Assembly: GCA_913056415.1 (NCBI GenBank)
Contig: CAJXNA010000089.1
Coordinates: forward strand, 1 to 7,668
Source of the DNA: an uncultured Chloroflexota bacterium
Lineage (GTDB): Bacteria > Chloroflexota > Dehalococcoidia > SM23-28-2 > RBG-16-64-32
Reading direction: 5' to 3'
DNA: 7,668 nt
Every line of letters starts with the position of its first letter. The stretch's first letter is position 1. Under the pieces are notes generated by a model that saw nothing but the letters and a program-made list of their open reading frames with translations, was not told where the DNA came from and did not search any database. Of the stretch, positions 1 through 6,003 are shown in pieces. The translations under genes were made by a program, and so were the position numbers.

Positions 1-354
1 ATGGATGCCATCGTGGAGAGCAAGTTTGGGCCGCGGGGCGCCTACACGCCCGACAGCGAACAGCCCTTGCCGTTCCTGATGAAGAACGAGTTCATCGAGT
101 CGGTGCCCCATTACAACGACAAGGTGATTCAGTGCGTCAAGGATGTCTGCAACTACATCTACGAAACCTACGGCAAGTTCCCCCACCTGGACGCCATTCA
201 GACCCCTGGCTGCTTGGTGCAGGCCCACCATCTGGACCTGGAGTTCTACGACCAGCACTACCCGGAGGGAGCCTATACGGAAACCCAGAAGAACCACATG
301 ACCCTGTGGCACCCTAACGCCACGCGGATCCCAGCCAACCAGAGCACTCTTTGA
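1..354 (+). CDS. Uncharacterised His-rich protein, probably the C-terminal part of a longer gene
   Basis: An open frame of 117 codons begins with ATG at the first base of the window and ends at TGA 352-354. No upstream sequence is visible, so this Met may be the real start or an internal residue; I favour an internal one because the protein opens with no recognisable N-terminal feature. The most striking part is residues 60-104: FPHLDAIQTPG, then QAHHLDLEFYDQHY, then NHMTLWH. It is rich in His, Asp and Glu and could bind a metal, but I know no characterised family for it. From memory, similar FPxHxDxxxxPG...HHLDLxxYD segments occur in hypothetical actinobacterial and chloroflexal proteins. 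The C-terminal tail IPANQSTL is echoed by VPANKSSI at the end of the gene at 684-950. The next gene starts 62 bp downstream. Coding status is fairly sure; function is unknown. Confidence 0.7.
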   Translation: MDAIVESKFGPRGAYTPDSEQPLPFLMKNEFIESVPHYNDKVIQCVKDVCNYIYETYGKFPHLDAIQTPGCLVQAHHLDLEFYDQHYPEGAYTETQKNHMTLWHPNATRIPANQSTL

Positions 355-361
355 TCTGTCA
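329..361 (+). repeat. Imperfect 33-bp direct repeat, copy 1, spanning a stop codon
   Basis: Bases 329-361 match bases 925-957 at 27 of 33 positions with no gaps. Both copies cover the last codons of a gene, its TGA stop (352-354 and 948-950) in the same relative place, and 7 bases of non-coding sequence (TCTRTCA). The encoded tails are PANQSTL and PANKSSI. The match continues past the stop codon, which suggests DNA-level duplication rather than protein conservation alone. The copies lie 596 bp apart and enclose the two small genes. Confidence 0.65.
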
Positions 362-416
362 CCGCAGGCGATAGGGGAGGGCAATGACGCCAAGGACATC
401 GGCAAGGATATAGCTG

Positions 417-683
417 ATGCTGGTCATCTGGCGTGACTGGAAGGGCGAGTTTCACGCCTTCTGCGGCCGGCAGTGCCAGCGGCACTACGAGGCCTGGGTT
501 GCCGACCCGAACTACCCGTTCGAGAAGGCCCCGTCGACGGACGTCAGCTTCGGTTGCCTCTGGTGCGGTGGCGATCTCACGGTGGGAGTGGAGTGGTTTA
601 GCGAGGAACCGCTGGCAGCGGCCCGGTTGGCCAGGAGATCATCTCCCCGCGGCGGCGGCCACCGCGTAGCGAGGCGGTATTAG
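417..683 (+). CDS. Small putative zinc-binding protein, unknown function
   Basis: This is an 88-codon gene. ATG 417 is chosen because an in-frame TAG lies at 411-413 and AAGGA at 404-408 is a well-spaced ribosome binding site. The N-terminal 55 residues look like a small treble-clef or zinc-ribbon fold. Cys16 and Cys20 form a CxxxC pair (CGRQC) followed by His23, and Cys47 and Cys50 form a CxxC pair (CLWCG) followed by Gly-Gly. Four such Cys commonly hold one zinc. The tail after about residue 68 is Arg- and Gly-rich (RRSSPRGGGHRVARR) and probably disordered or nucleic-acid-binding. The TAG stop directly abuts the ATG of the next gene, so the two are probably translated together. I do not recognise the family; the zinc site is an inference from Cys spacing. 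Confidence 0.6.
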   Translation: MLVIWRDWKGEFHAFCGRQCQRHYEAWVADPNYPFEKAPSTDVSFGCLWCGGDLTVGVEWFSEEPLAAARLARRSSPRGGGHRVARRY

Positions 684-950
684 ATGCGCGTTATATCAGG
701 AGCGGGCGAGTTCGAGATAAGCATCGGCCGGGTGACGGCGAGAGATGGGAGCCTGGTCCTCATCGGCAAAATGGGGGTGTGGGACTCCGAAACCTTCATG
801 ACCGCTGACGATCTCGCCCAAATCCTCCTCGCCAGCTTGAACCGGCCTTCGCTGTGGTACCTGGCCCGGGGACTCCCCGGAGCGCTCTGGCGCACCGTTG
901 CCGGGGCAGTCGGGAGGCGGCAGGTCCCGGCCAACAAGAGCTCTATCTGA
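684..950 (+). CDS. Small hypothetical protein upstream of the radical SAM pair
   Basis: This is an 88-codon gene whose ATG follows the previous gene's TAG with no gap. A weak GAGG (671-674) lies 9 bp upstream. The first ~55 residues alternate hydrophobic and charged residues as in a small beta-sheet domain (GEFEISIGRVTARDGSLVLI), then have GKMGVWDSETFMTADDLAQI, which looks like a strand-turn-helix element. Residues 56-80 are more hydrophobic with aromatics (SLWYLARGLPGALWRTVAGA), perhaps an amphipathic or weakly membrane-associated helix. The tail VPANKSSI resembles that of the first gene. The radical SAM gene starts 48 bp downstream on the same strand, so a functional link is plausible. It could be a partner or peptide substrate of those enzymes, but it has no Cys and no evident leader/core layout. 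Function is unknown. Confidence 0.55.
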   Translation: MRVISGAGEFEISIGRVTARDGSLVLIGKMGVWDSETFMTADDLAQILLASLNRPSLWYLARGLPGALWRTVAGAVGRRQVPANKSSI

Positions 951-957
951 TCTATCA
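925..957 (+). repeat. Imperfect 33-bp direct repeat, copy 2, spanning a stop codon
   Basis: Partner of the repeat at 329-361 (27/33 identical). It covers the last eight codons of the small gene at 684-950, its TGA, and TCTATCA beyond. The six mismatches are scattered and there are no indels. Downstream of both copies lies a GGGGAGG ribosome-binding-site-like run (374-380 and 984-990), weak support that the copies once preceded similar sequence. Confidence 0.65.
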
Positions 958-998
958 TTGGAAGCCAACGCGAATGTCCTTTTGGGGAGGCACGGGGG

Positions 999-2255
999 AT
1001 GCTGCCGGTTACAAAGCTGCTAAACGGGACTGTCACGCCGGGGGACGCGCTTCGTTACGGGCGATCCACCGCCAAGCTGCCGCCACACCTCGTCCACTAC
1101 TCGGCGGACAAGAAGCCGGTCGTCGTTTGGAACGCCACCCGTCGCTGCAACCTCCATTGCATGCATTGCTACTCCGATTCCCATAACCGAGAGTACCCCG
1201 GGGAGCTGACGACCGATGAAGGTCTTCGCCTCATCGATGACGTCGCCGGCTTCGGCGCGCCCACGATGATCTTCTCTGGAGGCGAACCCCTCAAGCGGCC
1301 GGACATCTTTCAACTGGCTGCCCACGCCAGACGGCGCGGCCTCCGCTGCGTGCTCTCGACAAACGGTACTCTCATCTCGGCGGCGGCGGCGGAACGCATC
1401 CGCGATGCCGGCTTCGCCTACGTCGGCATCAGCCTGGACGGCCTCAGGGAGGTGCACGATAAGGTGCGAGGCAAAAAAGGCGCTTTCGATGAGGCGCTGG
1501 CCGGCATCCGCCGCTGCCGCGACCTCGGCGTCAAGGTCGGCGTTCGCTTCACCCTCCATCGCAAGAACGCGGACCAGCTCGCGGGTGTGTTGGACCTTCT
1601 GGAATCGGAGAACATCCCCCGCTTCTGCATGTACCACCTGGCCTACGCCGGCCGCGGCGACCGCATACGCAAGTACGACCTTGATCCGGACGAGACGCGG
1701 GCGGCCGTGGACTACCTGTTCCAGCGCGTGAAAGACTTCCACCGCCGCGGCGTGGACAAGGAGATCCTGACCGTGGACAACCACGCGGACTCCGCCTACC
1801 TCTACCTGCACCTGCGTGAGGAGGAGCCGGAGCGCGCAGAGGAGGTGCGCCGCCTCCTGGCTTGGAACGGCGGCAATCAGTCCGGCGTTGGGATCGCCTC
1901 CGTCGATCCGCAAGGCGACGTGCACGCGGACGTGTTCTCCTGGCATTACAGCTTCGGCAACGTGCGGGAGCGCCCGTTCAGCTCCATCTGGCCCGATACG
2001 TCGCACTCCCGGATGGCTGTCCTCAAGAACCGTCAGCCCCATCTGAAGGGCCGCTGCCGCGGTTGCCGGTTCTTGGACATCTGCAACGGTAGCCTGCGTG
2101 CCAGGGCCGAGAGCTACTTCGGCGATTTCCTGGCCCCCGACCCGGCCTGCTACCTTACCGATGAGGAGATCGGTCTAGGCGCGGACTCCCCGGATGCTGA
2201 GACCGCCCAGGAGTGGCCGGTGCCTGTCCAGACAGCCCGAAAAGAGACACGGTGA
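999..2255 (+). CDS. Radical SAM/SPASM protein of the NirJ/AhbC family (heme d1 / alternative heme pathway)
   Basis: The protein has 418 residues, and ATG 999 has GGAGG at 986-990, spaced 8 bp. The N-terminal stretch TPGDALRYGR...DKKPVVVWN and the C-terminal CNGSLRARAES...APDPACYLTDEEI are hallmarks of NirJ and AhbC. Cys50, Cys54 and Cys57 (RRCNLHCMHCY) bind the SAM-cleaving [4Fe-4S] cluster; SGGEP at 93-97 and ISLDG at 144-148 are SAM-site and barrel motifs. A C-terminal SPASM-like region has Cys353, Cys356, Cys362 and Cys384 for an auxiliary cluster. AhbC removes acetate side chains from 12,18-didecarboxysiroheme; NirJ acts on the same tetrapyrrole towards heme d1. I cannot separate the two by eye, so no symbol is given. 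The segment I remember as VHPDQFW in relatives reads VHADVFS here (308-314), so substrate may differ. The gene is coupled to the next by a GTGA overlap. The family call is strong; the exact reaction is unproven. Confidence 0.88.
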   Translation: MLPVTKLLNGTVTPGDALRYGRSTAKLPPHLVHYSADKKPVVVWNATRRCNLHCMHCYSDSHNREYPGELTTDEGLRLIDDVAGFGAPTMIFSGGEPLKRPDIFQLAAHARRRGLRCVLSTNGTLISAAAAERIRDAGFAYVGISLDGLREVHDKVRGKKGAFDEALAGIRRCRDLGVKVGVRFTLHRKNADQLAGVLDLLESENIPRFCMYHLAYAGRGDRIRKYDLDPDETRAAVDYLFQRVKDFHRRGVDKEILTVDNHADSAYLYLHLREEEPERAEEVRRLLAWNGGNQSGVGIASVDPQGDVHADVFSWHYSFGNVRERPFSSIWPDTSHSRMAVLKNRQPHLKGRCRGCRFLDICNGSLRARAESYFGDFLAPDPACYLTDEEIGLGADSPDAETAQEWPVPVQTARKETR

Positions 2256-3463
2256 GCAAGCGCCCGACACAACCAGACGCTAGGGCCATGCGGCGCGGCA
2301 ACGACCCCCACCTGGCCGCCGCCAACTTCGACCTCGCCCCCTTCACCCTGGCCTGGGAGATCACGCGCGCCTGCGCCCTGTCTTGCCTTCACTGCCGCGC
2401 CGACGCCCAACCTCGCCCTGATCCCCGCGAGCTTACGACCGCCGAGGCGATGGGCGTCATCGACCAGATCCGCGACTTGGGCAACCCGATACTGGTGATC
2501 ACCGGCGGCGACCCTTTGATGCGTCGCGACGTCTACGATCTGCTGGCCTACGCGGTCGATAAAGGGCTGCGAACCTCCCTCGCTCCCAGCGCCACGGCGC
2601 TGGTTACCGCCAAGAACCTGGCTCGCGTACGCCAGGCCGGAGTCCGCCGCGTCGCCATCAGCCTGGACGGCCCCACGGCCCAGGTGCACGACCGCTTCCG
2701 CGGTTTCAGCGGCTCCTTCCGGCGGACGCTGGAGATCATGCGCAACGTGAGGGAGGCGGGGCTCGCCCTCCAGATCAACACCACCGTCAGCCGCTACAGC
2801 TTGCCGGTGCTGGCCGAGATGCCGGAGGTAGTGGCCAAGGCTGAGGCGGTCCAATGGAGCGTATTCTTTCTAGTTCCTACGGGCCGCGGCAAGGCCGAGG
2901 ACATGATATCCGCTGAGGACCACGAACTGCTCTTCCACTGGCTGTACGACCTCTCCCGCCGCGCCCCCTTCGACGTTAAGAGCACTGCCGCGCCGGCCTA
3001 CCGCCGCGTGGCCGTTCAGCGAGCGAGGGGGGGACGCAGGGATGAAAGCGGACAGGCTGTCAGGCCGTTGGCCGGGGCAGGCTACCGCTTCAAGGACGGG
3101 CTGGACCGGCCCGGCCTCGGCGTCAACGACGGCAAGGGGTTCGCCTTTATCTCCCATATCGGAGAGGTCTGTCCTTCGGGTTTCTTGCCCTTGATTGGCG
3201 GTAACGTGCGCGAGCGGCCGCTGGCCGATATCTACCGCCGGTCGCAGCTCTTCCGCGACCTCCGCGATCCCGAAAAGCTGAAGGGAAGGTGCGGCGCCTG
3301 CGAGTTCCGCGCCGTCTGCGGCGGCAGCCGCGCCCGGGCCTGGGCGGTCACCGGCGACTACCTGGCCGAGGATCCGTCATGTATTTACCAGCCGGAAGGG
3401 GAGAGTTATGCCCGCGAACCAACTACGAGGGAATTAAAATGGCCGCCGTCATGCACCTTATAG
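2252..3463 (+). CDS. Radical SAM/SPASM protein, TIGR04053-type (AhbD-like)
   Basis: I chose GTG 2252, which overlaps the previous stop as GTGA and gives 403 residues. ATG 2213 would add 13 residues inside the upstream gene, and ATG 2288 would drop 12. Cys41, Cys45 and Cys48 (ACALSCLHC) bind the radical SAM cluster; TGGDP at 84-88 and ISLDG at 136-140 complete the barrel motifs. NTTVSRY (176-182) and SVFFLVPTGRGK (203-214) are characteristic of this AhbD-related group. The SPASM region has Cys307 (GEVCPSGF), Cys347, Cys350, Cys356 (CGACEFRAVCGGSRARA) and Cys377. AhbD itself oxidatively decarboxylates two propionates of iron-coproporphyrin III to give heme b; TIGR04053 members are related but mostly uncharacterised. 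An Arg-rich insert lies at about 257-290. Its partner gene fits a tetrapyrrole role, but another substrate is possible. Confidence 0.85.
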   Translation: MSKRPTQPDARAMRRGNDPHLAAANFDLAPFTLAWEITRACALSCLHCRADAQPRPDPRELTTAEAMGVIDQIRDLGNPILVITGGDPLMRRDVYDLLAYAVDKGLRTSLAPSATALVTAKNLARVRQAGVRRVAISLDGPTAQVHDRFRGFSGSFRRTLEIMRNVREAGLALQINTTVSRYSLPVLAEMPEVVAKAEAVQWSVFFLVPTGRGKAEDMISAEDHELLFHWLYDLSRRAPFDVKSTAAPAYRRVAVQRARGGRRDESGQAVRPLAGAGYRFKDGLDRPGLGVNDGKGFAFISHIGEVCPSGFLPLIGGNVRERPLADIYRRSQLFRDLRDPEKLKGRCGACEFRAVCGGSRARAWAVTGDYLAEDPSCIYQPEGESYAREPTTRELKWPPSCTL

Positions 3464-3936
3464 CTGAGCTGGGCAGCGACCACCGGCAGGTCATCGGGCT
3501 TGCACTGGAGCTCAAGCAGGCCCTTGAGGCCCGCACCCTTGGCAGAGCCATCCGTATAGTTGAGGAGCTGGACCGCAAGCTAGGGCCCCATATGCGCTTC
3601 GAGGAGAAACACTTGGATCGGGCGCTGGAGCAGTTCATCGGGGATACTCACATTCAGCAGTTGAAGGTGGAACATGATGACGTGGCGGATCTCCTCCTTG
3701 GCCTAAAGCGCATCTTGAAGTGCGGCAGCGTGCCCGCCGAGATCATCCCTCTTGCCAGCAATGGCCTGCGCGAGCTGATCGTGCACGCCGCCCATTGCTA
3801 TGGGCGAATACTGCTGATAGAGCGCCTGTCCCAGGATGAGCGCAGCCGCCTAGTGGAAAGGCTGGTGGCCAGCCGCAGGGAGCCTGTCAATCTCACTGAT
3901 TGGAAAGGGGCCGGAACTTGGAGCAATGAATCATAG
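3439..3936 (+). CDS. Hemerythrin-like (HHE) domain protein
   Basis: The 165-residue protein starts at ATG 3439, with GAGGG at 3427-3431 spaced 7 bp; the start lies inside the last 25 bp of the radical SAM gene in another frame, which implies coupling. The frame stays open further upstream, but that part is Arg-rich overlap translation and unlikely to be real. The helical pattern and His positions fit a four-helix hemerythrin-like bundle: His15, the HxxxEE motif at 51-56 (HMRFEE), His79 in VEHDD, and His116/His119 in the last helix. This family binds a di-iron site for O2, NO or iron sensing, and some members handle heme or repair iron centres. The last helix reads HAAHCY where relatives usually have HxxHEE, so an acidic iron ligand seems replaced by Cys120. 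It may protect or sense for the O2-sensitive radical SAM pair; this is inference. Confidence 0.78.
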   Translation: MAAVMHLIAELGSDHRQVIGLALELKQALEARTLGRAIRIVEELDRKLGPHMRFEEKHLDRALEQFIGDTHIQQLKVEHDDVADLLLGLKRILKCGSVPAEIIPLASNGLRELIVHAAHCYGRILLIERLSQDERSRLVERLVASRREPVNLTDWKGAGTWSNES

Positions 3937-4213
3937 GCATGGACTTATCCGGAGGAGTCTATTCGGAGCCACTGATGAAGCGTTCAGCCTGACGCAGGCT
4001 CATTCGCAGCCCGGACCCGCATCAAGTCGTCCGGCTCCCCGGTCCCAGTCTCAGAGCCACAACCAGACAGAGTGGCATGCCGGTTCGGGATAACAAAGCC
4101 GATTCGCTACGTCGGGCAAAGCCCTACAGAAAATGGGGTAACGCCCCACGCGTTTGTGAAAGCGGTTGCAGACGGATAGGCGTATCTCCAGTGGATCAGA
4201 AAGGAGTTACGCC
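3937..4213 (+). other. 277-bp non-coding gap with a hairpin and a candidate leader
   Basis: I see no credible gene here. A perfect 6-bp hairpin, AGCCTG-ACG-CAGGCT, lies at 3986-4000; it has no T-run, so it is a weak terminator candidate for the radical SAM/hemerythrin operon. The second half holds two CAAAGCC direct repeats (4094-4100 and 4117-4123) and the shared core at 4114-4129. The ribosome binding site AAGGAG (4201-4206) of the lipoprotein gene ends the gap. A promoter presumably lies here, but I could not pick a convincing -35/-10 pair. Confidence 0.5.
4098..4148 (+). promoter_or_regulatory. Candidate structured leader/operator, copy A (upstream of lipoprotein gene)
   Basis: The core GGGCAAAGCCCTACAG at 4114-4129 differs at one base from the core at 5875-5890. 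The core can fold as GGGC-AAA-GCCC, or its 5' arm can pair upstream as CCGA (4099-4102) with TCGG (4112-4115). Four bases after the core a hairpin TGGGG-TAACG-CCCCA (4134-4148) follows. It lies 66 bp before the lipoprotein start. The order of elements is the same in copy B, so this may be an RNA switch or a protein-binding site. It does not match a riboswitch class that I can identify. Confidence 0.4.
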
Positions 4214-5806
4214 ATGTTTCGTCTGTCACCCACTCGAAGATCGCTTGCGGCGGTGATCGTTCCAATAGCCCTGGCGGCCATCGCGGTCATCGCACTGGCC
4301 TGCGGTGGGGGATCCGGAGATGAGCCATCTCCCAAAGCTGAGGCCTCTGCCGAGCCCTCTCCAGATGCTGCCGCCACTGAGGAGGAGTTTAGCGCCGCCG
4401 ACCCGAGCGGAATCGTCGGGGGCGATCCGGAGTTCGACTTTGCCGCCCTGCTGTGGCAAGGGTACTGGCTGTCCCGCGATCACTTCGGGCCATTCGTGAT
4501 GCAGTCGGGTATGGGAATTACCTTTGAGCCGCCGATGGAGATGCTCCAGGCGGCGATTGCGCAGGTGGCGCAGAACCCCGATGACCAGCCATTCCTGCCG
4601 AAGAACATGGCACCTTTGCAGGCGGTGTACGCCTCGGGCGATCCATCAGCAATCCACGACCTGACACAGATCGCGCCGGATGATTTCTCCCTGTTCCGCT
4701 TCGACCCCGAGACGTTTGACACGACTATAGAAGTGGCCGCCATGGCTCAGACCATGCTCAAGGAGAGCCAGTGGGCCCGTAATTTCAGCAGCGCGGAGTT
4801 CGGCACTCCCGACGGAGACTTCGGAGCCCAGCAACGCCTGATCGGCGTCATGGTAAACCTCCTGGCTCAGATGCAGGGTCGGTATGCCATCGAGAACCTG
4901 GGAGGCGACGAAGGCCTCTACCTGGATAGCGACGGCAACCTCGACTATCAGGGCAATTGGGTTCTCCTTCACGCGTTCGCTGACCTCGTCGGGCTGACCG
5001 GCGACGAGACCTCCCGTTACTACGATCCCGAAGTGGCTCCTCAATGGCAGCAGGCAGCTCGTGAGCTATTCGGGGCTCTACGCGACCGGTCGCCGACCGA
5101 CGCCAAGGAAGCCACGTCGGCGATTCGAGCCCTGGCCTTCCATGCGTGGACCTCGCCAGACGCGCATGAGCGGGCCCAGGCCTTGGACAGGATCCGCGAG
5201 GCTGGCGACAGTCTCCTTGAGGCTGCTCCGAATGACACCGTCGAGAAAGCCGCAGCCATCTGGGGTCTCACCCAAGTCGGGGAAATTGAGAGCGACACGA
5301 AGTATTCGGACAAGGCCAGCGTGTGGTTCGATGACTTGCGAACCGACTTCGATCCCGACCACGGCGTCTTTCGCTCCATCTCGGTCTACACCGCTGAGGA
5401 CGTCGCCTGGCTCTTCTCGGGCCTCAGCGCGACCTCCCAACACGGCCCCGAGCTACAGCAAGGCCCAGCTAGGAAGATACTTAGGGCCTTCTTCGAGAGC
5501 GTCATGGACCAGAGCGGCCTTCAGCTCAGCGCGCCGCCCGGCAAGGATGGCGCGATGGCCGGAGACTTCGAGAAAAACTTGCCCTCGGTAGTTTATTATC
5601 ACGGCGCCCAGACTCCCCCGCCGCCAGCAGCGGGAGGGCCTTTCGGGAAGGCTCCTGTGCCGGCCTCGGAGATCGAGTGGGACGGCGATCAGTGGCGGGT
5701 GACGAATGATCGCTTCACCACCGCCTGGGCGATGCATCTGGCAAATGAGCTCAACTGGCTGGTCCCACACTTGGGCTCGGTGCCTTTCCCCGCGGTCAGT
5801 CGGTAA
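4214..5806 (+). CDS. Large secreted lipoprotein of unknown function
   Basis: The 530-residue protein starts at ATG 4214, with AAGGAG at 4201-4206 spaced 7 bp; an in-frame ATG at 4166 would place 16 hydrophilic residues before the signal and lacks a good ribosome binding site. Residues 1-30 are a lipoprotein signal: positive start (RLSPTRRS), hydrophobic core, and VIALAC with Cys30 as the lipidated residue, followed by GGGSGDE. Residues 36-60 are a Pro/Ala/Glu/Ser-rich linker that would hold the domain off the membrane. The remainder (about 70-530) is mostly helical with many Trp and Asp-Gly turns, for example LLWQGYWLSRDHFGPF (79-94) and LDSDGNLDYQGNW (237-249), perhaps a helical toroid. A TPPPPAAGGP stretch sits at 467-476. 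No Cys follows Cys30 and there is no CxxCH, so it is not a c-type cytochrome. I do not recognise the family. Confidence 0.85.
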   Translation: MFRLSPTRRSLAAVIVPIALAAIAVIALACGGGSGDEPSPKAEASAEPSPDAAATEEEFSAADPSGIVGGDPEFDFAALLWQGYWLSRDHFGPFVMQSGMGITFEPPMEMLQAAIAQVAQNPDDQPFLPKNMAPLQAVYASGDPSAIHDLTQIAPDDFSLFRFDPETFDTTIEVAAMAQTMLKESQWARNFSSAEFGTPDGDFGAQQRLIGVMVNLLAQMQGRYAIENLGGDEGLYLDSDGNLDYQGNWVLLHAFADLVGLTGDETSRYYDPEVAPQWQQAARELFGALRDRSPTDAKEATSAIRALAFHAWTSPDAHERAQALDRIREAGDSLLEAAPNDTVEKAAAIWGLTQVGEIESDTKYSDKASVWFDDLRTDFDPDHGVFRSISVYTAEDVAWLFSGLSATSQHGPELQQGPARKILRAFFESVMDQSGLQLSAPPGKDGAMAGDFEKNLPSVVYYHGAQTPPPPAAGGPFGKAPVPASEIEWDGDQWRVTNDRFTTAWAMHLANELNWLVPHLGSVPFPAVSR

Positions 5807-5857
5807 GACGAGGGATCAAGAATGATTGGGGACGCATCTGCCCCGACCGGGAACGAA

Positions 5858-5908
5858 TGCCCCACCCTTCCGTGGGGCAGAGCCCTACAGCGAGAGGGTG
5901 TTCTACCC
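5858..5908 (+). promoter_or_regulatory. Candidate structured leader/operator, copy B (upstream of di-iron gene)
   Basis: TGCCCCAC (5858-5865) and GTGGGGCA (5872-5879) form a perfect 8-bp stem with a 6-base loop. The 3' arm of that stem overlaps the shared core GGGCAGAGCCCTACAG (5875-5890), whose own GGGC-AGA-GCCC fold would compete with it. After five bases, GGGT-GTTCT-ACCC (5896-5908) forms another 5-nt-loop hairpin, as in copy A. Two mutually exclusive stems are typical of regulatory RNA, but a bipartite protein operator would also fit. It lies 95 bp before the GTG start. Confidence 0.42.
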
Positions 5909-5952
5909 GACAGACGAGATAGTCCCGCAACATCTATTATTTCCGCAGGACA

Positions 5953-5961
5953 TGCTATTTT
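5953..5961 (+). promoter_or_regulatory. Possible extended -10 promoter element
   Basis: TGCTATTTT (TG, one base, then a TATTTT hexamer) sits in the only AT-rich patch of the gap, 42 bp before the di-iron gene. No good -35 hexamer lies at the usual distance, so it would be an extended -10 promoter. If it is the main promoter, the structured element at 5858-5908 lies upstream of the transcript and would act as DNA, not as an RNA leader. Confidence 0.25.
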
Positions 5962-6003
5962 AGCAACCGCTTAACCAGCTAATTGCCTTGAAAGGAGAGC
6001 AGC

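Larger units (their letters stand above)
5807..6003 (+). other. 197-bp non-coding gap before the di-iron gene
   Basis: No gene is apparent. In order, the gap holds a GC-rich stretch, a perfect 8-bp hairpin (5858-5879), the shared core (5875-5890), a second hairpin (5896-5908), an AT-rich patch (about 5931-5965), and GGAG (5994-5997), the ribosome binding site for the GTG start at 6004. The 8-bp hairpin could also stop transcription of the lipoprotein gene, but no T-run follows it. Confidence 0.5.

Noticed and set aside
384..413. Nine-codon open frame after GGGGAGGG, possibly a leader peptide
   Set aside because: The Shine-Dalgarno-like run is too close to the ATG (2-3 bases), the peptide shows no attenuator features, and no matching hairpins follow.
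1020..2042. 340-codon open frame on the minus strand
   Set aside because: It lies wholly antisense to the well-supported NirJ/AhbC-like gene. Its Ala/Val/Arg-rich translation has no recognisable domain and fits a GC-rich shadow frame.
2150..2854. 234-codon open frame on the minus strand
   Set aside because: It is antisense to the second radical SAM gene, with low-complexity Gly/Gln/Ala/Val composition and no motif.
3289..3438. N-terminal extension of the hemerythrin-like gene
   Set aside because: The extra 50 residues are Arg/Pro/Gly-rich translation of the overlapping radical SAM gene in another frame, while ATG 3439 has a good ribosome binding site.
3939..3992. 17-codon open frame after the hemerythrin gene
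   Set aside because: It has no ribosome binding site at proper spacing and no recognisable content.
3986..4000. Rho-independent terminator
   Set aside because: The 6-bp hairpin is perfect, but no T-run follows, so I list it only as a hairpin within the gap.
4094..4148. Cyclic-di-GMP (GEMM-I) riboswitch, because of GCAAAGCC
   Set aside because: The conserved first half (a CACGCACAGGGCAAACC-like segment with a GAAA-capped stem) and the closing segment are absent.
4166..4213. Upstream ATG for the lipoprotein
   Set aside because: It adds 16 polar residues before the signal peptide and lacks a good ribosome binding site; ATG 4214 has an excellent one.
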